Below, piece by piece: positions 18,401 to 28,256 of a stretch of DNA of 58,621 nt. How positions within the stretch are numbered: position 1 is the stretch's first letter; the number at the start of each line of letters is the position of its first letter. Origin of the DNA: Vreelandella rituensis (GTDB taxonomy: Bacteria > Pseudomonadota > Gammaproteobacteria > Pseudomonadales > Halomonadaceae); NCBI RefSeq assembly GCF_003336665.1, contig NZ_QPIJ01000020.1:1-58621 (forward strand), in the 5' to 3' direction. The position numbers and the translations under genes are program-made. The notes under the pieces were generated by a model. That model saw nothing but the letters and a program-made list of their open reading frames with translations. It did not search any database and had not been told where the DNA came from.

Positions 18401-19795
18401 ATGTTCAAAGGATTTACCCGTTTCCTACAAAGCCCGAGTGGGCGCCTAAAGTCGCTATTCGAGCCTCAGGAGAGCCCATCCGGCCCCATGGTTCCCCAAG
18501 TGATTCCTCGTGACGAGCACCCCGTCTCACGTCAACATTTCAGTGAGGCCGCGCTCAAGGTGCTTTATCGCCTGGATAGCGCAGGCTTCGGCGCCTATTT
18601 GGTGGGCGGCTGCATTCGTGACGCCCTCCTAGGTAAAATGCCGAAGGATTTTGATGTTGCCACTAATGCCACACCTGAACAGGTACGGGATTTATTTCGC
18701 AACTCACGCTTGATCGGCCGTCGCTTTCGTATTGTGCATGTGCGCTTCGGTCGTGAAGTGATCGAGGTCACTACCTTCCGTGGCAAGCCGAGCGATGATC
18801 ACGGCAACCACATCGCCCACCAATCCGAGAATGGCTTGCTACTGCGAGACAACGTCTGGGGCGATATCCAGGAAGATGCCATACGGCGCGACTTCACCAT
18901 AAACGCCCTGTACTACAACATCGCCGATTTCTCGATTCACGATTTCGCTGGCGGCGTGCATGACATCGAGACCCGCACGCTGCGATTGATTGGCGATCCG
19001 GCCACACGCTATCGCGAAGATCCGGTACGCATGCTGCGCGCCGTCCGCTTTGCCGCCAAGCTCGACTTTCATATCGCTGCCGATAGTGAAGCGCCTATTC
19101 ATGAGCTGGCGCCGCTGTTGTTGCAGATTCCCCCGGCACGCTTGTTCGATGAAGTGCTCAAGTTATTCATGGCGGGCCATGGTTTGACCACGTTCCGGTT
19201 GCTCAGCCATTACGGCCTGTTTGCCATGCTTTTCCCCGAAGCTGAAGAAGCCATGGTCGACTTGCCTTGGGCGGAGCCCTTGATCGAACAGGCGCTCCAG
19301 AACACTGACAAGCGCATTGCCGAAGGCCGACCGGTCACACCGGCGTTTCTGCTTGCCGCCTTTTTATGGGCGCCGGTAGTACAACGTCTCGCCGAGCTGG
19401 AAAATAGCGGCATGCCGCCGATCCCGGCCCTGCAAGCGGCCGCGCAACAGGTTATCTCGCGTCAACTGCATCACACTTCGATTCCCAAACGTTTCGGCAT
19501 GCCGATGCGCGATATCTGGGAGTTGCAACAACGTCTCCCCCTACGCCGGGGCAAGCGCGCCTTTCAGACTCGCGAGCATCCACGCTTTCGTGCCGCCTAT
19601 GACCTCTTGCTGCTGCGTGAACAAGCCGGCGAGCTGGAACCGGGGCTAGGTGATTGGTGGACGGCATTTCAGCAAGGCGACGAGCATGAGCAGCGCCGGT
19701 TACTGCAAAAGGTGGGAGGCGATCCTGCCAGCCAAGGCTCGGGCCAACGTAAACGTCGGCGACGTCGTAAGCCACGCCCCACGCAAGACAGTTGA
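18401..19795 (+). CDS. pcnB: Poly(A) polymerase I
   Basis: Adds 3' poly(A) tails that promote RNA decay. The 464-residue class II nucleotidyltransferase has the head-domain signature YLVGGCIRDALLG and the catalytic aspartates in DFDVATNATP, then the bacterial poly(A) polymerase neck and body domains. The C-terminus is highly basic (RKRRRRRKPR), as expected for the RNA-binding tail. The length and N-terminal extension favour poly(A) polymerase over the CCA-adding enzyme. It heads the pcnB-folK-panBCD cluster and lies directly after the crcZ-like RNA. Confidence 0.94.
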   Translation: MFKGFTRFLQSPSGRLKSLFEPQESPSGPMVPQVIPRDEHPVSRQHFSEAALKVLYRLDSAGFGAYLVGGCIRDALLGKMPKDFDVATNATPEQVRDLFRNSRLIGRRFRIVHVRFGREVIEVTTFRGKPSDDHGNHIAHQSENGLLLRDNVWGDIQEDAIRRDFTINALYYNIADFSIHDFAGGVHDIETRTLRLIGDPATRYREDPVRMLRAVRFAAKLDFHIAADSEAPIHELAPLLLQIPPARLFDEVLKLFMAGHGLTTFRLLSHYGLFAMLFPEAEEAMVDLPWAEPLIEQALQNTDKRIAEGRPVTPAFLLAAFLWAPVVQRLAELENSGMPPIPALQAAAQQVISRQLHHTSIPKRFGMPMRDIWELQQRLPLRRGKRAFQTREHPRFRAAYDLLLLREQAGELEPGLGDWWTAFQQGDEHEQRRLLQKVGGDPASQGSGQRKRRRRRKPRPTQDS

Positions 19796-19800
19796 TCGCG

Positions 19801-20331
19801 GTGAGCCCTATTACTCCTCATCGCGCCTATATCGGCCTGGGCAGCAACCTGGATAACCCTCGCGCTCGGGTTATCCAGGCCTTGGCGGCGTTGAATCGGT
19901 TACCCCTCACTTCCCTGGCAAAAGCCTCACAGCTTTACCTCAGCCGCCCGGTTGGCCCACAGGATCAGCCAGATTTCATCAATGCCGTAGCGGCCCTTCA
20001 CACGCGGCTTTCCCCCTTGGCATTACTGGATCAACTACAGGCGCTGGAGCAACAACATCGGCGTCGGCGTGCGCGCCACTGGGGGCCTCGCACCCTGGAT
20101 CTCGACCTTTTACTGTTTGATACACAGCAATTAGCCTTGCCGCGGCTTTGCGTCCCCCATCCCCACATCCAGCAGCGCGGTTTTGTTCTGTTACCTCTGC
20201 AGGAAATCGCCCCCGGCTTGTTGATCGGCCAGCGCCCTTTACACGCTTGGCTGGCAGCACTCCCTCCCGAAGCGATACCTCAAGCGCTACCCCTGGACAC
20301 ACATCTCGACAGCGGTGGTGAATTCAGGTAA
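19801..20331 (+). CDS. folK: 2-amino-4-hydroxy-6-hydroxymethyldihydropteridine diphosphokinase
   Basis: Transfers pyrophosphate from ATP to hydroxymethyl-dihydropterin in folate synthesis. The HPPK landmarks are YIGLGSNLDNP at the N-terminus and the signature GPRTLDLDLLLF, which holds the magnesium-binding aspartates. A GTG at 19801, just after the pcnB stop, gives 176 residues. A TTG at 19792 overlapping the pcnB stop is an alternative; neither has a clear ribosome site, so coupling to pcnB is likely. Confidence 0.92.
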   Translation: MSPITPHRAYIGLGSNLDNPRARVIQALAALNRLPLTSLAKASQLYLSRPVGPQDQPDFINAVAALHTRLSPLALLDQLQALEQQHRRRRARHWGPRTLDLDLLLFDTQQLALPRLCVPHPHIQQRGFVLLPLQEIAPGLLIGQRPLHAWLAALPPEAIPQALPLDTHLDSGGEFR

Positions 20332-20428
20332 CAATTACCGGTTACGCTCCGAGTGTCATATACATTCGGCCGGCGACTTCCATCACGCTCGGCTCCTTGC
20401 GCCGGCCTCAGAAAAACGAGAGCACGCC

Positions 20429-21220
20429 ATGAAAACCGTCACCCTGAGCACATTGCAAGCGTTCAAACGCGCTGGCGAGACGTTCAGCTGCCTGACCGCC
20501 TACGATGCCTCCTTTGCTCACGCTGCCAGTCATGCCGGCATAGAAGTGCTGCTGGTGGGCGATTCCCTGGGCATGGTGCTGCAGGGCCATACCAGCACCC
20601 TGCCGGTCACCCTGGACGATATCTGTTATCACAGCCGTTGCGCCGCCCGTGGCAAAGGGGCGAGCCTGTTGATGGTGGATTTACCGTTCATGAGCAACTC
20701 GAGTACCGAACGCTTGCTACAAGATGCGGGCGCATTGATGCGCGCGGGTGCCGAGCTGGTCAAGGTGGAAGGCGAAGCCTGGATGGCCGATGGCATTCGC
20801 GAATTGACTCGCCGCGGCGTTCCCGTCTGTGCCCACTTGGGACTGACACCGCAGTCAGTCTATCAACTGGGTGGCTACAAGGTTCAGGGCCGAGAAACCG
20901 AGCAAGCCGAGCAAATTCTTGCCGATGCCCGCACCCTGGTAGAGGCCGGTGCTTCGGTGATTCTTCTGGAATGCGTCCCCGCGAGCCTGGGCAAGGCAAT
21001 CACTGAGGCGCTGGATGTGCCGGTCATCGGTATCGGTGCCGGTCCTGATGTCGACGGCCAGATCCTGGTGATGCACGACGTTCTGGGGGTAACCCACGGC
21101 AAGACCCCGCGTTTCGTAAAAAACTTCCTCCAGGAAGGCGGGTCTATTCAGCAAGCGTTCAAGGCCTATCATGAGTCCGTCAAGGCACGAACCTTTCCGG
21201 CGCCTGAACATTGTTTTTAA
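20429..21220 (+). CDS. panB: 3-methyl-2-oxobutanoate hydroxymethyltransferase
   Basis: First step of pantothenate synthesis: ketopantoate from alpha-ketoisovalerate and methylene-tetrahydrofolate. The 263-residue TIM-barrel protein shows TAYDASFAHAA, VGDSLGMVLQGH and GIGAGPDVDGQILVMHD. ATG 20429 has a GAGAG site and matches family N-termini; a longer in-frame extension is unsupported. Part of folK-panB-panC-panD. Confidence 0.95.
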   Translation: MKTVTLSTLQAFKRAGETFSCLTAYDASFAHAASHAGIEVLLVGDSLGMVLQGHTSTLPVTLDDICYHSRCAARGKGASLLMVDLPFMSNSSTERLLQDAGALMRAGAELVKVEGEAWMADGIRELTRRGVPVCAHLGLTPQSVYQLGGYKVQGRETEQAEQILADARTLVEAGASVILLECVPASLGKAITEALDVPVIGIGAGPDVDGQILVMHDVLGVTHGKTPRFVKNFLQEGGSIQQAFKAYHESVKARTFPAPEHCF

Positions 21221-21296
21221 GAGCGTTTTTGAGACTGCTTGCAAGAACGTTGCTGAGCATATGCCTTTTCAAGGTTTTCACTCTTAGGAGCCTTTG

Positions 21297-22199
21297 ATGC
21301 GTACCTTGCGAGACATTCAGGCCTTGCGTGACGCCCTCGGCGAATACCGACGCCGCGGGCAACGCATCGCTTTGGTGCCTACCATGGGCAACTTGCATGC
21401 TGGACACCTCGCTTTGGTGGAAAGCGCCCGCCAGAATGCGGATGTGGTGGTTTCCAGCCTGTTCGTCAACCCCATGCAGTTTGGGCCGGGCGAAGACCTC
21501 GATGCCTACCCGCGTACTTTCGAGGCCGACCAGATTCAACTCGAAGCCGCCAGTTGTGATGTGTTGTTTGCTCCGACGACCACGACTCTCTACCCTGATG
21601 GGTTAGAAAATCAGACGCGCGTGCATGTGCCCGATGTTAGCCAAGGGTTGTGCGGCGGTTCACGCCCCGGTCATTTTGACGGTGTCTCGACGGTGGTCAC
21701 GATGCTTTTCAATCTGGTGCAACCGGATGTGGCTTGCTTCGGTGAAAAGGATTATCAACAGCTTGCGGTGATTCGCAAACTGGTGCGCGACCTGCATCTG
21801 CCTATCGAGATTATCGGGGTGCCGATCGTTCGTGCTGAAGACGGCTTGGCATTATCGTCGCGCAATGGTTATTTGAGCCTCGAACAGCGTGAGATCGCCA
21901 CCCGGCTTTACCGCACCCTGTGCGATATGCGTTCGGCGCTGGAAGCGGGCGAATCATTAAAAAAGGTACTACACCAAGGCTATTGCGCCCTGTATGATGC
22001 CGGCCTCACTCCCGATTATCTTGAGCTGCGCGATACCTTGCTCGGCCCTGTCGACGCCGAAACCCGGGAGGCCGTCTTGCTGGCGGCAGTACAGCTGGGG
22101 CCCACGCGCCTGATCGACAACCTCAGCCTGCGTTTACCCGAAACGCCTGTCGACACCACTGATACCACCCCAGGCGCAAACCCGCCCGGGTCGCAATAA
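21297..22199 (+). CDS. panC: Pantothenate synthetase
   Basis: ATP-dependent condensation of pantoate and beta-alanine. The 300-residue class I synthetase-like fold has the HIGH-type [15 protein letters not shown], a middle GEKDYQQL segment and the KMSKS-like [13 protein letters not shown] 21297 follows TTAGGAG. It sits between panB and panD, and panD supplies its beta-alanine. Confidence 0.96.
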   Translation: MRTLRDIQALRDALGEYRRRGQRIALVPTMGNLHAGHLALVESARQNADVVVSSLFVNPMQFGPGEDLDAYPRTFEADQIQLEAASCDVLFAPTTTTLYPDGLENQTRVHVPDVSQGLCGGSRPGHFDGVSTVVTMLFNLVQPDVACFGEKDYQQLAVIRKLVRDLHLPIEIIGVPIVRAEDGLALSSRNGYLSLEQREIATRLYRTLCDMRSALEAGESLKKVLHQGYCALYDAGLTPDYLELRDTLLGPVDAETREAVLLAAVQLGPTRLIDNLSLRLPETPVDTTDTTPGANPPGSQ

Positions 22200-22210
22200 A
22201 GGATATTTTC

Positions 22211-22591
22211 ATGCATACCATTATGCTCAAGGCCAAGCTTCACATGGCCCGCGTAACGCACGCGGTACTCAATTACGAAGGCTCTTGTGCCGTTGACGGC
22301 GAGCTGCTCGATATGGCTGGCATTCGTGAAAACGAACAGATCCAGATCTACAACGTGGAAAACGGCGAACGCTTCACCACCTATGCCATTCGCGGTGAAG
22401 AAGGCTCACGGATGATTTCCATCAATGGCGCCGCCGCCCACCTGGCCAGCCCCGGCCACCGGGTAATTATTTGCAGTTACGCTCACTACAGTGAAGCGGA
22501 GCTGGATGCTCATCAACCTGCATTGGTGTATTTGCAGGAAGGCAATGTGGTCAGCCATACCAGTAACGCAATCCCCATACAGTTAGCATAA
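22211..22591 (+). CDS. panD: Aspartate 1-decarboxylase proenzyme
   Basis: Makes beta-alanine from aspartate using a pyruvoyl cofactor formed by self-cleavage. The cleavage site Gly24-Ser25 is present in NYEGSCAVD, along with [10 protein letters not shown] and NGAAAH. At 126 residues it matches E. coli PanD. It starts 11 bp after panC and is followed by a clear terminator, ending the pan cluster. Confidence 0.96.
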   Translation: MHTIMLKAKLHMARVTHAVLNYEGSCAVDGELLDMAGIRENEQIQIYNVENGERFTTYAIRGEEGSRMISINGAAAHLASPGHRVIICSYAHYSEAELDAHQPALVYLQEGNVVSHTSNAIPIQLA

Positions 22592-22613
22592 TACCCCGGT
22601 TTTACTCCCCTTT

Positions 22614-22640
22614 ACGGGCCGACATCGTCGGCCCGTTTTG
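22614..22640 (+). terminator. Intrinsic terminator after panD
   Basis: A perfect 9-bp stem CGGGCCGAC/GTCGGCCCG with a 3-nt loop is followed by TTTT. Confidence 0.85.
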
Positions 22641-22768
22641 CGTTACCCGATGTAAACGAAAAGCTTATTGTCGCAGCGCACTACCCTCCCCTATGCTGAC
22701 AGGGTAATGTCATTAATCGGACAGCTGCCCACCGGCTTGTCCAATCTACCCTGTTGAGGAGTTATGTT

Positions 22769-23947
22769 ATGCAAGAAGTGGTAATTGTAGCCGCCCGCCG
22801 TACCGCTATCGGCACTTTCGGCGGCTCTCTCGCCGGCATTCCTGCTAGTGACCTGGGTGCCCTCGTAATCAAGGATATCCTGGCTTCTACCGGTGTTGCT
22901 CCCGACCAAGTGGATGAGGTCCTGCTGGGCCAGGTATTGACGGCGGGTGTCGGCCAAAACCCGGCACGCCAGGCATCTATCAAGGGCGGTTTGCCTGACG
23001 GCGTTCCGGCCATGACCATCAACAAGGTATGCGGCTCCGGCTTGAAAGCATTGCACTTGGCGACTCAGGCGATTCGTTGTGGCGATGCCGAGTTGATTCT
23101 AGCGGGGGGTCAGGAAAACATGAGTCTATCGCCCCATGTCCTGCCCAACTCACGCACCGGTCAGCGCATGGGCGACTGGAAAGCCCTCGACACCATGGTG
23201 CATGACGGCCTGTGGGATGCTTTCAATAATTACCATATGGGCATTACCGCCGAAAATCTGGCAGAGAAATACGAGATTACCCGTGAGCAGATGGATGAAT
23301 TTGCCGCGGCGTCTCAACACAAGGCGTCTCAGGCGATCAAGGATGGTCGGTTCAAGAGCCAGATCGTGCCGGTGGAGATTCCCCAGCGCAAAGGCGACCC
23401 GATCGTGTTCGATACCGATGAAGGGCCACGCGAAGTAACGGCGGAAAAACTCGGCGGCATGCGCCCGGCTTTCAAGAAAGACGGCACGGTGACTGCAGGT
23501 AACGCTTCTTCGATCAATGATGGCGCTGCCGTGGTCATGCTCTGCTCGGCCGAGAAAGCCAAGCAACTGGGCCTTGAGCCGCTGGCGCGCATCGTCGCCT
23601 ATTCCAATGCCGGCGTCGACCCGGCGATCATGGGCCTGGGACCGGCACCCGCTACCCGCCTGTGCCTGAAAAAAGCCGGCTGGAGCCTGGACGACCTGGA
23701 CTTGGTCGAAGCCAACGAAGCCTTCGCCGCTCAAGCTCTTTCCGTCAACAAGGAGCTGGGCTGGAATACCGATAAGATCAACGTCAATGGCGGCGCGATT
23801 GCCTTGGGTCACCCGATCGGCGCTTCCGGCTGCCGGGTACTGGTCAGCCTGCTGCATGAAATGATTGCACGTGATGCCAAGAAGGGTCTGGCGACACTCT
23901 GTATCGGCGGTGGCCAAGGCGTGGCACTCGCCATCGAGCGCAACTGA
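22769..23947 (+). CDS. Acetyl-CoA C-acetyltransferase (AtoB/PhaA-type thiolase)
   Basis: Condenses two acetyl-CoA to acetoacetyl-CoA or runs in reverse. The 392-residue thiolase has the nucleophile Cys in [10 protein letters not shown], the catalytic His in GHPIGASG and the second Cys in CIGGGQG. It is of the biosynthetic type used for polyhydroxybutyrate, which Halomonas relatives accumulate, but no phaB or phaC is in the window, so PhaA and AtoB roles cannot be told apart. ATG 22769 follows GAGGAG at ideal spacing. A single-gene unit between two terminators. Confidence 0.92.
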   Translation: MQEVVIVAARRTAIGTFGGSLAGIPASDLGALVIKDILASTGVAPDQVDEVLLGQVLTAGVGQNPARQASIKGGLPDGVPAMTINKVCGSGLKALHLATQAIRCGDAELILAGGQENMSLSPHVLPNSRTGQRMGDWKALDTMVHDGLWDAFNNYHMGITAENLAEKYEITREQMDEFAAASQHKASQAIKDGRFKSQIVPVEIPQRKGDPIVFDTDEGPREVTAEKLGGMRPAFKKDGTVTAGNASSINDGAAVVMLCSAEKAKQLGLEPLARIVAYSNAGVDPAIMGLGPAPATRLCLKKAGWSLDDLDLVEANEAFAAQALSVNKELGWNTDKINVNGGAIALGHPIGASGCRVLVSLLHEMIARDAKKGLATLCIGGGQGVALAIERN

Positions 23948-23978
23948 AGTCCGGCAACTAACTAAAAGCCTCGTATCA

Positions 23979-24004
23979 GAGCCGGGCTTCACGGCCCGGT
24001 TCTA
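23979..24004 (+). terminator. GC-rich hairpin after the thiolase gene
   Basis: Inverted repeat GAGCCGGGC/GCCCGGTTC just after the thiolase stop. It lacks a real T run, so it may stabilise the mRNA 3' end rather than terminate. Confidence 0.45.
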
Positions 24005-24031
24005 GCATCACACTCAGGCTCGAATAAAACG

Positions 24032-24076
24032 AAACGCCCGCGACAAGGTTAGTGAAACCTCATCGCGGGCGTTTTC
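24032..24076. terminator. Bidirectional terminator between thiolase and pnp
   Basis: A perfect 12-bp stem AAACGCCCGCGA/TCGCGGGCGTTT is flanked by A and T tracts, with a smaller nested hairpin AGGTT/AACCT in the loop. It lies between convergent genes and can serve both strands. Confidence 0.85.
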
Positions 24077-24102
24077 TTATGGCACTTTCTTAAAACGCTT
24101 TC

Positions 24103-24182
24103 ATGAACTACCACGCCTAAGCGGCTGCGCCGTTAGACGTGGTTTCACTCGCTCGTTGGCGAGCTTCCAATGTCAACGGGTG
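24103..24182. repeat. 80-bp perfect repeat, copy 1 (IS200/IS605-end-like)
   Basis: Identical over 80 bp to 58502-58581. It can form an imperfect 34-nt hairpin (ACCACG...CGTGGT outer arms, CTAA/TTAG and CGGC/GCCG inner arms). A second CTCGC/GCGAG hairpin follows, and TCAA lies near the 3' side. Paired subterminal hairpins and a TCAA end resemble the right ends of IS200/IS605 elements or small non-autonomous derivatives. No tnpA or tnpB is present beside it. Confidence 0.7.
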
Positions 24183-24220
24183 TTAAAAGCTGGCTACATC
24201 CTAATCCTAACCATTTACAG

Positions 24221-26350
24221 TTATTCAGTCGTCGCCACGCCTTCCGCTTCGAAAGCCGCCTTCTCTTCTTCGGTAATTTCCTTGATCGAGAGCTTCACCC
24301 GGTTACGGTTGTCGATGTCGAGCACCTTGACCACGACATTATCACCCTCGTTAAGGTATTCACGCACATCATTGACCCGTTCCGGCACGATCTGGGAGAT
24401 ATGCACCAAGCCATCGGTACCCGGCATGATGTTGATGAAAGCACCAAAGTCGGCGATACGAACGACCTTGCCCATATAGAGCTTGCCGATTTCCGCTTCC
24501 GCGGTGATTTCCAATACCGTGTCGATGGCACGTTGCGCAGCGGCCTTGTCTTCCGCGTAAATACGCACGCTGCCGTCATCGTCGAGGTCGATGGAAGCAC
24601 CGGTATCTTCACAGATCTTGCGAATGGTCGCGCCACCCTTGCCGATCACATCGCGGATCTTGTCCGGTGCGATCTTGATCGTGGCCATCGAGGGAGCATT
24701 GTCGGACACGTCGGTACGGCTCTGGCCGATGACAAGGTTCATCTGGTCGAGAATCTGCAAACGCGCCGTATTAGCCTGTTGCAGCGCGGTTTCCATGATT
24801 TCTTCGTTGATGCCTTCGATCTTGATGTCCATCTGCAACGCGGTCACGCCTTCAGCGGAGCCGGCCACCTTGAAGTCCATGTCACCCAGATGGTCTTCAT
24901 CACCCAGGATATCGGTGAGTACCGCAAAGCCATCGGCATCTTTCACCAACCCCATGGCAATACCGGCTACCGGCGCCTTGAGCGGCACCCCGGCATCCAT
25001 CAGCGCCAGAGAGGTGCCACACACCGAGGCCATCGAGCTTGAGCCGTTGGATTCGGTGATTTCCGACACTACACGAATGGTATAGGGGAAAGCCTCTTCC
25101 GAGGGCAGCATCGCCTGTATGCCCCGACGAGCCAGACGGCCGTGACCGATTTCACGCCGCTTGGGGCCTCCCATGAAGCCCGCTTCGCCCACGCAATAAG
25201 GGGGGAAGTTGTAGTGCAGCATGAAGCGATCCTTGCGCTCGCCTTCCAGTGATTCGATCAACTGAGAATCGCGCAAGGTGCCTAGCGTGGCAATCGCAAT
25301 CGCCTGAGTTTCACCCCGGGTGAAAATGGCTGAGCCATGTGCCTTGGGCAGCGCACCGACTTCAATGGCCAACGGACGAACGGTAACGTTATCACGGCCA
25401 TCGATGCGCGGTTCGCCTTTGACGACACGCGAGCGCACCACACGCTTTTCCAAGGCGGAGAAGGCGGAGGCAACGTCTTCCGCACTGAAAGCGTTTTCTT
25501 CTCCAGCCAGGACTTCGATAGCCTCGGCCTTGAAAGCACTTAACGCATCCTGGCGCGCCATCTTGTCGATAATGCGATAGGCTTCGCCGACCTTGGCTTC
25601 AAAGGCATCGGCAACGGCGGCTCTCAGAGCGACGTTCTCTTCCGCCGGCTGCCAATCCCACTTGGGCTTACCCGCTTCAGCGGTCAGTTCCTTGATCGCA
25701 CTGATAGCAGTCTGCATTTCCTGGTGAGCGTACAGCACGGCGCCCAACATCTCGTCTTCCAGCAGCTCCTGGGCTTCCGACTCCACCATCAGGACGGCTT
25801 TTTCAGTACCCGCCACCACCATGTTCAGCTCGGAGGAGGCCAGTTCTTCCACGGTCGGGTTGAGAAAATAACCCTGTTCTTCGTTGAAGCCCACGCGTGC
25901 CGCACCGATCGGCCCGTTGAACGGCACACCGGCAATCATCAATGCCGCTGAAGTGCCCAGCAGCGCGGCAATATCGGGATCGTGGTTACGATCCGTCGAA
26001 AGTACCGTACAGATTACCTGGACTTCGTTCATGAAACCTTTGGGAAACAACGGACGAATCGGGCGGTCGATCAATCGCGATGTCAGGGTTTCTTTCTCGG
26101 TCGGGCGGCCTTCACGCTTGAAGAAACCGCCAGGAATCTTGCCTACCGCGTAGGTTTTTTCCTGATAGTGGACCGACAGGGGAAAGAACGGCTGAGAGGG
26201 CTTGGCTTCTTTCTTGGCCACGACCGTACACAACACCACGGTATCATCCATGGTGACCATGACGGCGCCAGTGGCTTGACGGGCGATACGCCCGGTTTCG
26301 AGAGTAACGGTGCTACGACCGTACTGGAACGTTTTCTTGACCGGATTCAC
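24221..26350 (-). CDS. pnp: Polynucleotide phosphorylase
   Basis: 3'-to-5' phosphorolytic exoribonuclease of the degradosome. The 709-residue protein has two RNase PH-like domains ([15 protein letters not shown] in the first, [12 protein letters not shown] in the second). A KH domain ([15 protein letters not shown]) and an S1 domain ([19 protein letters not shown]) follow. I chose the GTG at 26350 because AAGGAAG lies just upstream and the protein then begins MNPVKK like Pseudomonas; the ATG at 26368 has no ribosome site. Last gene of the rimP-nusA-infB cluster. Confidence 0.95.
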   Translation of the reverse strand: MNPVKKTFQYGRSTVTLETGRIARQATGAVMVTMDDTVVLCTVVAKKEAKPSQPFFPLSVHYQEKTYAVGKIPGGFFKREGRPTEKETLTSRLIDRPIRPLFPKGFMNEVQVICTVLSTDRNHDPDIAALLGTSAALMIAGVPFNGPIGAARVGFNEEQGYFLNPTVEELASSELNMVVAGTEKAVLMVESEAQELLEDEMLGAVLYAHQEMQTAISAIKELTAEAGKPKWDWQPAEENVALRAAVADAFEAKVGEAYRIIDKMARQDALSAFKAEAIEVLAGEENAFSAEDVASAFSALEKRVVRSRVVKGEPRIDGRDNVTVRPLAIEVGALPKAHGSAIFTRGETQAIAIATLGTLRDSQLIESLEGERKDRFMLHYNFPPYCVGEAGFMGGPKRREIGHGRLARRGIQAMLPSEEAFPYTIRVVSEITESNGSSSMASVCGTSLALMDAGVPLKAPVAGIAMGLVKDADGFAVLTDILGDEDHLGDMDFKVAGSAEGVTALQMDIKIEGINEEIMETALQQANTARLQILDQMNLVIGQSRTDVSDNAPSMATIKIAPDKIRDVIGKGGATIRKICEDTGASIDLDDDGSVRIYAEDKAAAQRAIDTVLEITAEAEIGKLYMGKVVRIADFGAFINIMPGTDGLVHISQIVPERVNDVREYLNEGDNVVVKVLDIDNRNRVKLSIKEITEEEKAAFEAEGVATTE

Positions 26351-26471
26351 GGCGACTTCCTTCAGCATTATCGATATCTACTTGTCTATTCTGTTTGGTC
26401 GTTTTTGACTCTCGTCATTCTAGGCGCTGTGGCGCCCGAGGGCTACCATCGTTGCTCACCACCCCCACAGC

Positions 26472-26503
26472 AAAACGGGCAACCCCTTGGGGTTGCCCGT
26501 TTC
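26472..26503 (-). terminator. Terminator between rpsO and pnp
   Basis: A near-perfect stem (ACGGGCAACCCC with its complement) and, on the minus strand, a trailing TTTT. In E. coli an rpsO terminator and RNase III site lie at the same place, so partial readthrough into pnp is likely. Confidence 0.8.
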
Positions 26504-26524
26504 GGTACCTCGACTGCGTGCTGC

Positions 26525-26794
26525 TTAGCGACGCAGACCCAGACGCTGGATCAACGCTTGATAACGCGCCAGGTCCTTACGCTTGAGGTAATCCAGCAGC
26601 TTACGACGCTGGTTAACCATGCGGATCAGGCCACGACGAGAGTGGTGATCCTGCTTGTTGGTCTTGAAGTGATCCTGCAGGCCATTGATGTTGGCGCTCA
26701 GGAGTGCGACTTGCACTTCAGGGGAGCCGGTATCGTTGTCGCCGCGCGCGAAATCGTTGACGATTCCGGCTTTCTGTTCAGCGGTCAGTGCCAT
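26525..26794 (-). CDS. rpsO: 30S ribosomal protein S15
   Basis: An 89-residue primary 16S rRNA-binding protein of the small subunit. The S15 signature region [20 protein letters not shown] is intact, and length equals that of E. coli S15. ATG 26794 has a GGAGAAACAG leader. It lies between truB and pnp as in other gammaproteobacteria and is probably autoregulated, as known in E. coli. Confidence 0.97.
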   Translation of the reverse strand: MALTAEQKAGIVNDFARGDNDTGSPEVQVALLSANINGLQDHFKTNKQDHHSRRGLIRMVNQRRKLLDYLKRKDLARYQALIQRLGLRR

Positions 26795-26900
26795 CTGTTT
26801 CTCCAGTAAGCAATATGCCTAATAAATGAATGTGTGAGACCACGCATATTTGCAGTCTCAAGCGTGCTATTCCATTTTACGCTCGTTGCCTGGGCCCATT

Positions 26901-27821
26901 TCAAGAAATGGCGACCGTACTCAACAAACGCTTGGGCGCTACTTCCTGTGCGCCCTTCACCACACCGAGACCGATAAAGGCCGCATCATGGTAAAGTCTT
27001 GCCAGCTCACCCGAGCCTAACGACAAGGCATCAAGCTGGGCACTCTGGCCATGGCTCAATCGAGCCGAGGCTTGAGCATCCACCGTCAATATTGGCAAAT
27101 GCTCAACCAAGGCATCCACCGAAAGCAGCTGCGCTTCACGCGCGGCCTGATCCGGTAGCGCCTCAAGAGCTTCAAGTGTCCACATGTGTTGCGCCGTGAA
27201 GGGGCCTGTCTTGAGCCTGCGCAGTGCGCTGATGTGCGCCCCGCAGCCCAAGGCATGCCCGATATCTTCAGCCAGGGTACGGATGTAAGTGCCCTTGCTG
27301 CAGTTGACTTCCAGCTCGAAAGCCAGCGCTTCACATGCCAGCAGCCGCGCATCATACACGCTTACGCGACGCGCTGCACGCTCGACTGTCTTGCCCTCAC
27401 GGGCCAGTTCGTACAACTTGCGACCCTGGTGCTTCAACGCCGAATACATCGGGGGAACTTGCTCGATTTCACCACGAAAACGCTCAAGCACCGCCTCTAT
27501 TTCGGCATTTGCCAAGGGAGGCACCTCACACCGTTCGATGACCTCACCTTCGGCATCTCCGGTCTCGGTTATCACCCCTAGCTCGACACGGGTGCGGTAA
27601 ACCTTGTCGGCTTCCAGCAAGTGTGCAGAAAACTTGGTCGCCTCCCCCAGGCACACCGGCAGCAAGCCAGTCGCCATGGGGTCGAGCGTGCCGGTATGCC
27701 CCGCCTTTTGCGCCTGAAACAGACGCCGAACACGTTGCAAGGCATGGTTGCTGGAAAGCCCTTTAGGCTTATCCAGCAGCAGTACGCCATTCACTGGCAA
27801 ACCGCGACGTTGACGCGCCAC
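26901..27821 (-). CDS. truB: tRNA pseudouridine(55) synthase
   Basis: Converts U55 of the T-loop of tRNAs to pseudouridine. The 306-residue protein has the catalytic Asp in GHTGTLDPMATG, the KPKGLSS motif near the N-terminus and a C-terminal PUA-like segment. It begins with GTG at 27821, which overlaps the rbfA stop by one base (TAGTG), implying translational coupling. Confidence 0.95.
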   Translation of the reverse strand: MARQRRGLPVNGVLLLDKPKGLSSNHALQRVRRLFQAQKAGHTGTLDPMATGLLPVCLGEATKFSAHLLEADKVYRTRVELGVITETGDAEGEVIERCEVPPLANAEIEAVLERFRGEIEQVPPMYSALKHQGRKLYELAREGKTVERAARRVSVYDARLLACEALAFELEVNCSKGTYIRTLAEDIGHALGCGAHISALRRLKTGPFTAQHMWTLEALEALPDQAAREAQLLSVDALVEHLPILTVDAQASARLSHGQSAQLDALSLGSGELARLYHDAAFIGLGVVKGAQEVAPKRLLSTVAIS

Positions 27822-28237
27822 TAGCGAGTTTCCTCACTTTGCTCGGCGTCAGTGTCATCCTCATCGCCTTGATAGCGTGCACGGTCAGTGGTGACGGCCT
27901 CATCAATCAGCGAAGAGAGATGCTGACCGCGTACCACGCTCTCGTCGTAATGAAAGCGCAATTCCGGCACATGGCGCAACTTGATGCGTTTAGCGACCTG
28001 GCTTCTCAGAAATCCGCCGGCACGCTTGAGTGCCTTCAGGTTTTCCTTGATGTCCTCGTCGCTATTCTCACCTAGCAGCGTGATATAGACATCGGCGTAG
28101 CCCAGATCGCGGCTTACCGTCACACCACTGACAGTCACCATGCCCAGACGTGGATCTTTCACTTCACGCTGGATGAGTACCGCCAGCTCCTTCTGGAGCT
28201 GATCGGCGACTCTGTCGGTACGCTTGAATTCACGCAT
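27821..28237 (-). CDS. rbfA: 30S ribosome-binding factor A
   Basis: A 138-residue KH-fold protein that binds the 30S subunit during late maturation and cold adaptation. Family marks are RVADQLQKELAVLI at the N-terminus and RHVPELRFHYDES in the core. The C-terminal tail is acidic (DEDDTDAEQSEE). It lies 19 bp after infB. Confidence 0.95.
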   Translation of the reverse strand: MREFKRTDRVADQLQKELAVLIQREVKDPRLGMVTVSGVTVSRDLGYADVYITLLGENSDEDIKENLKALKRAGGFLRSQVAKRIKLRHVPELRFHYDESVVRGQHLSSLIDEAVTTDRARYQGDEDDTDAEQSEETR

Positions 28238-28256
28238 CGTTATCTCCCGCTAGGCG

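Noticed and set aside
20332..20428. GTAACA/GTTAC motifs between folK and panB as a second CbrB site.
   Set aside because: Orientation and spacing do not match, and there is no sigma-54 promoter downstream.
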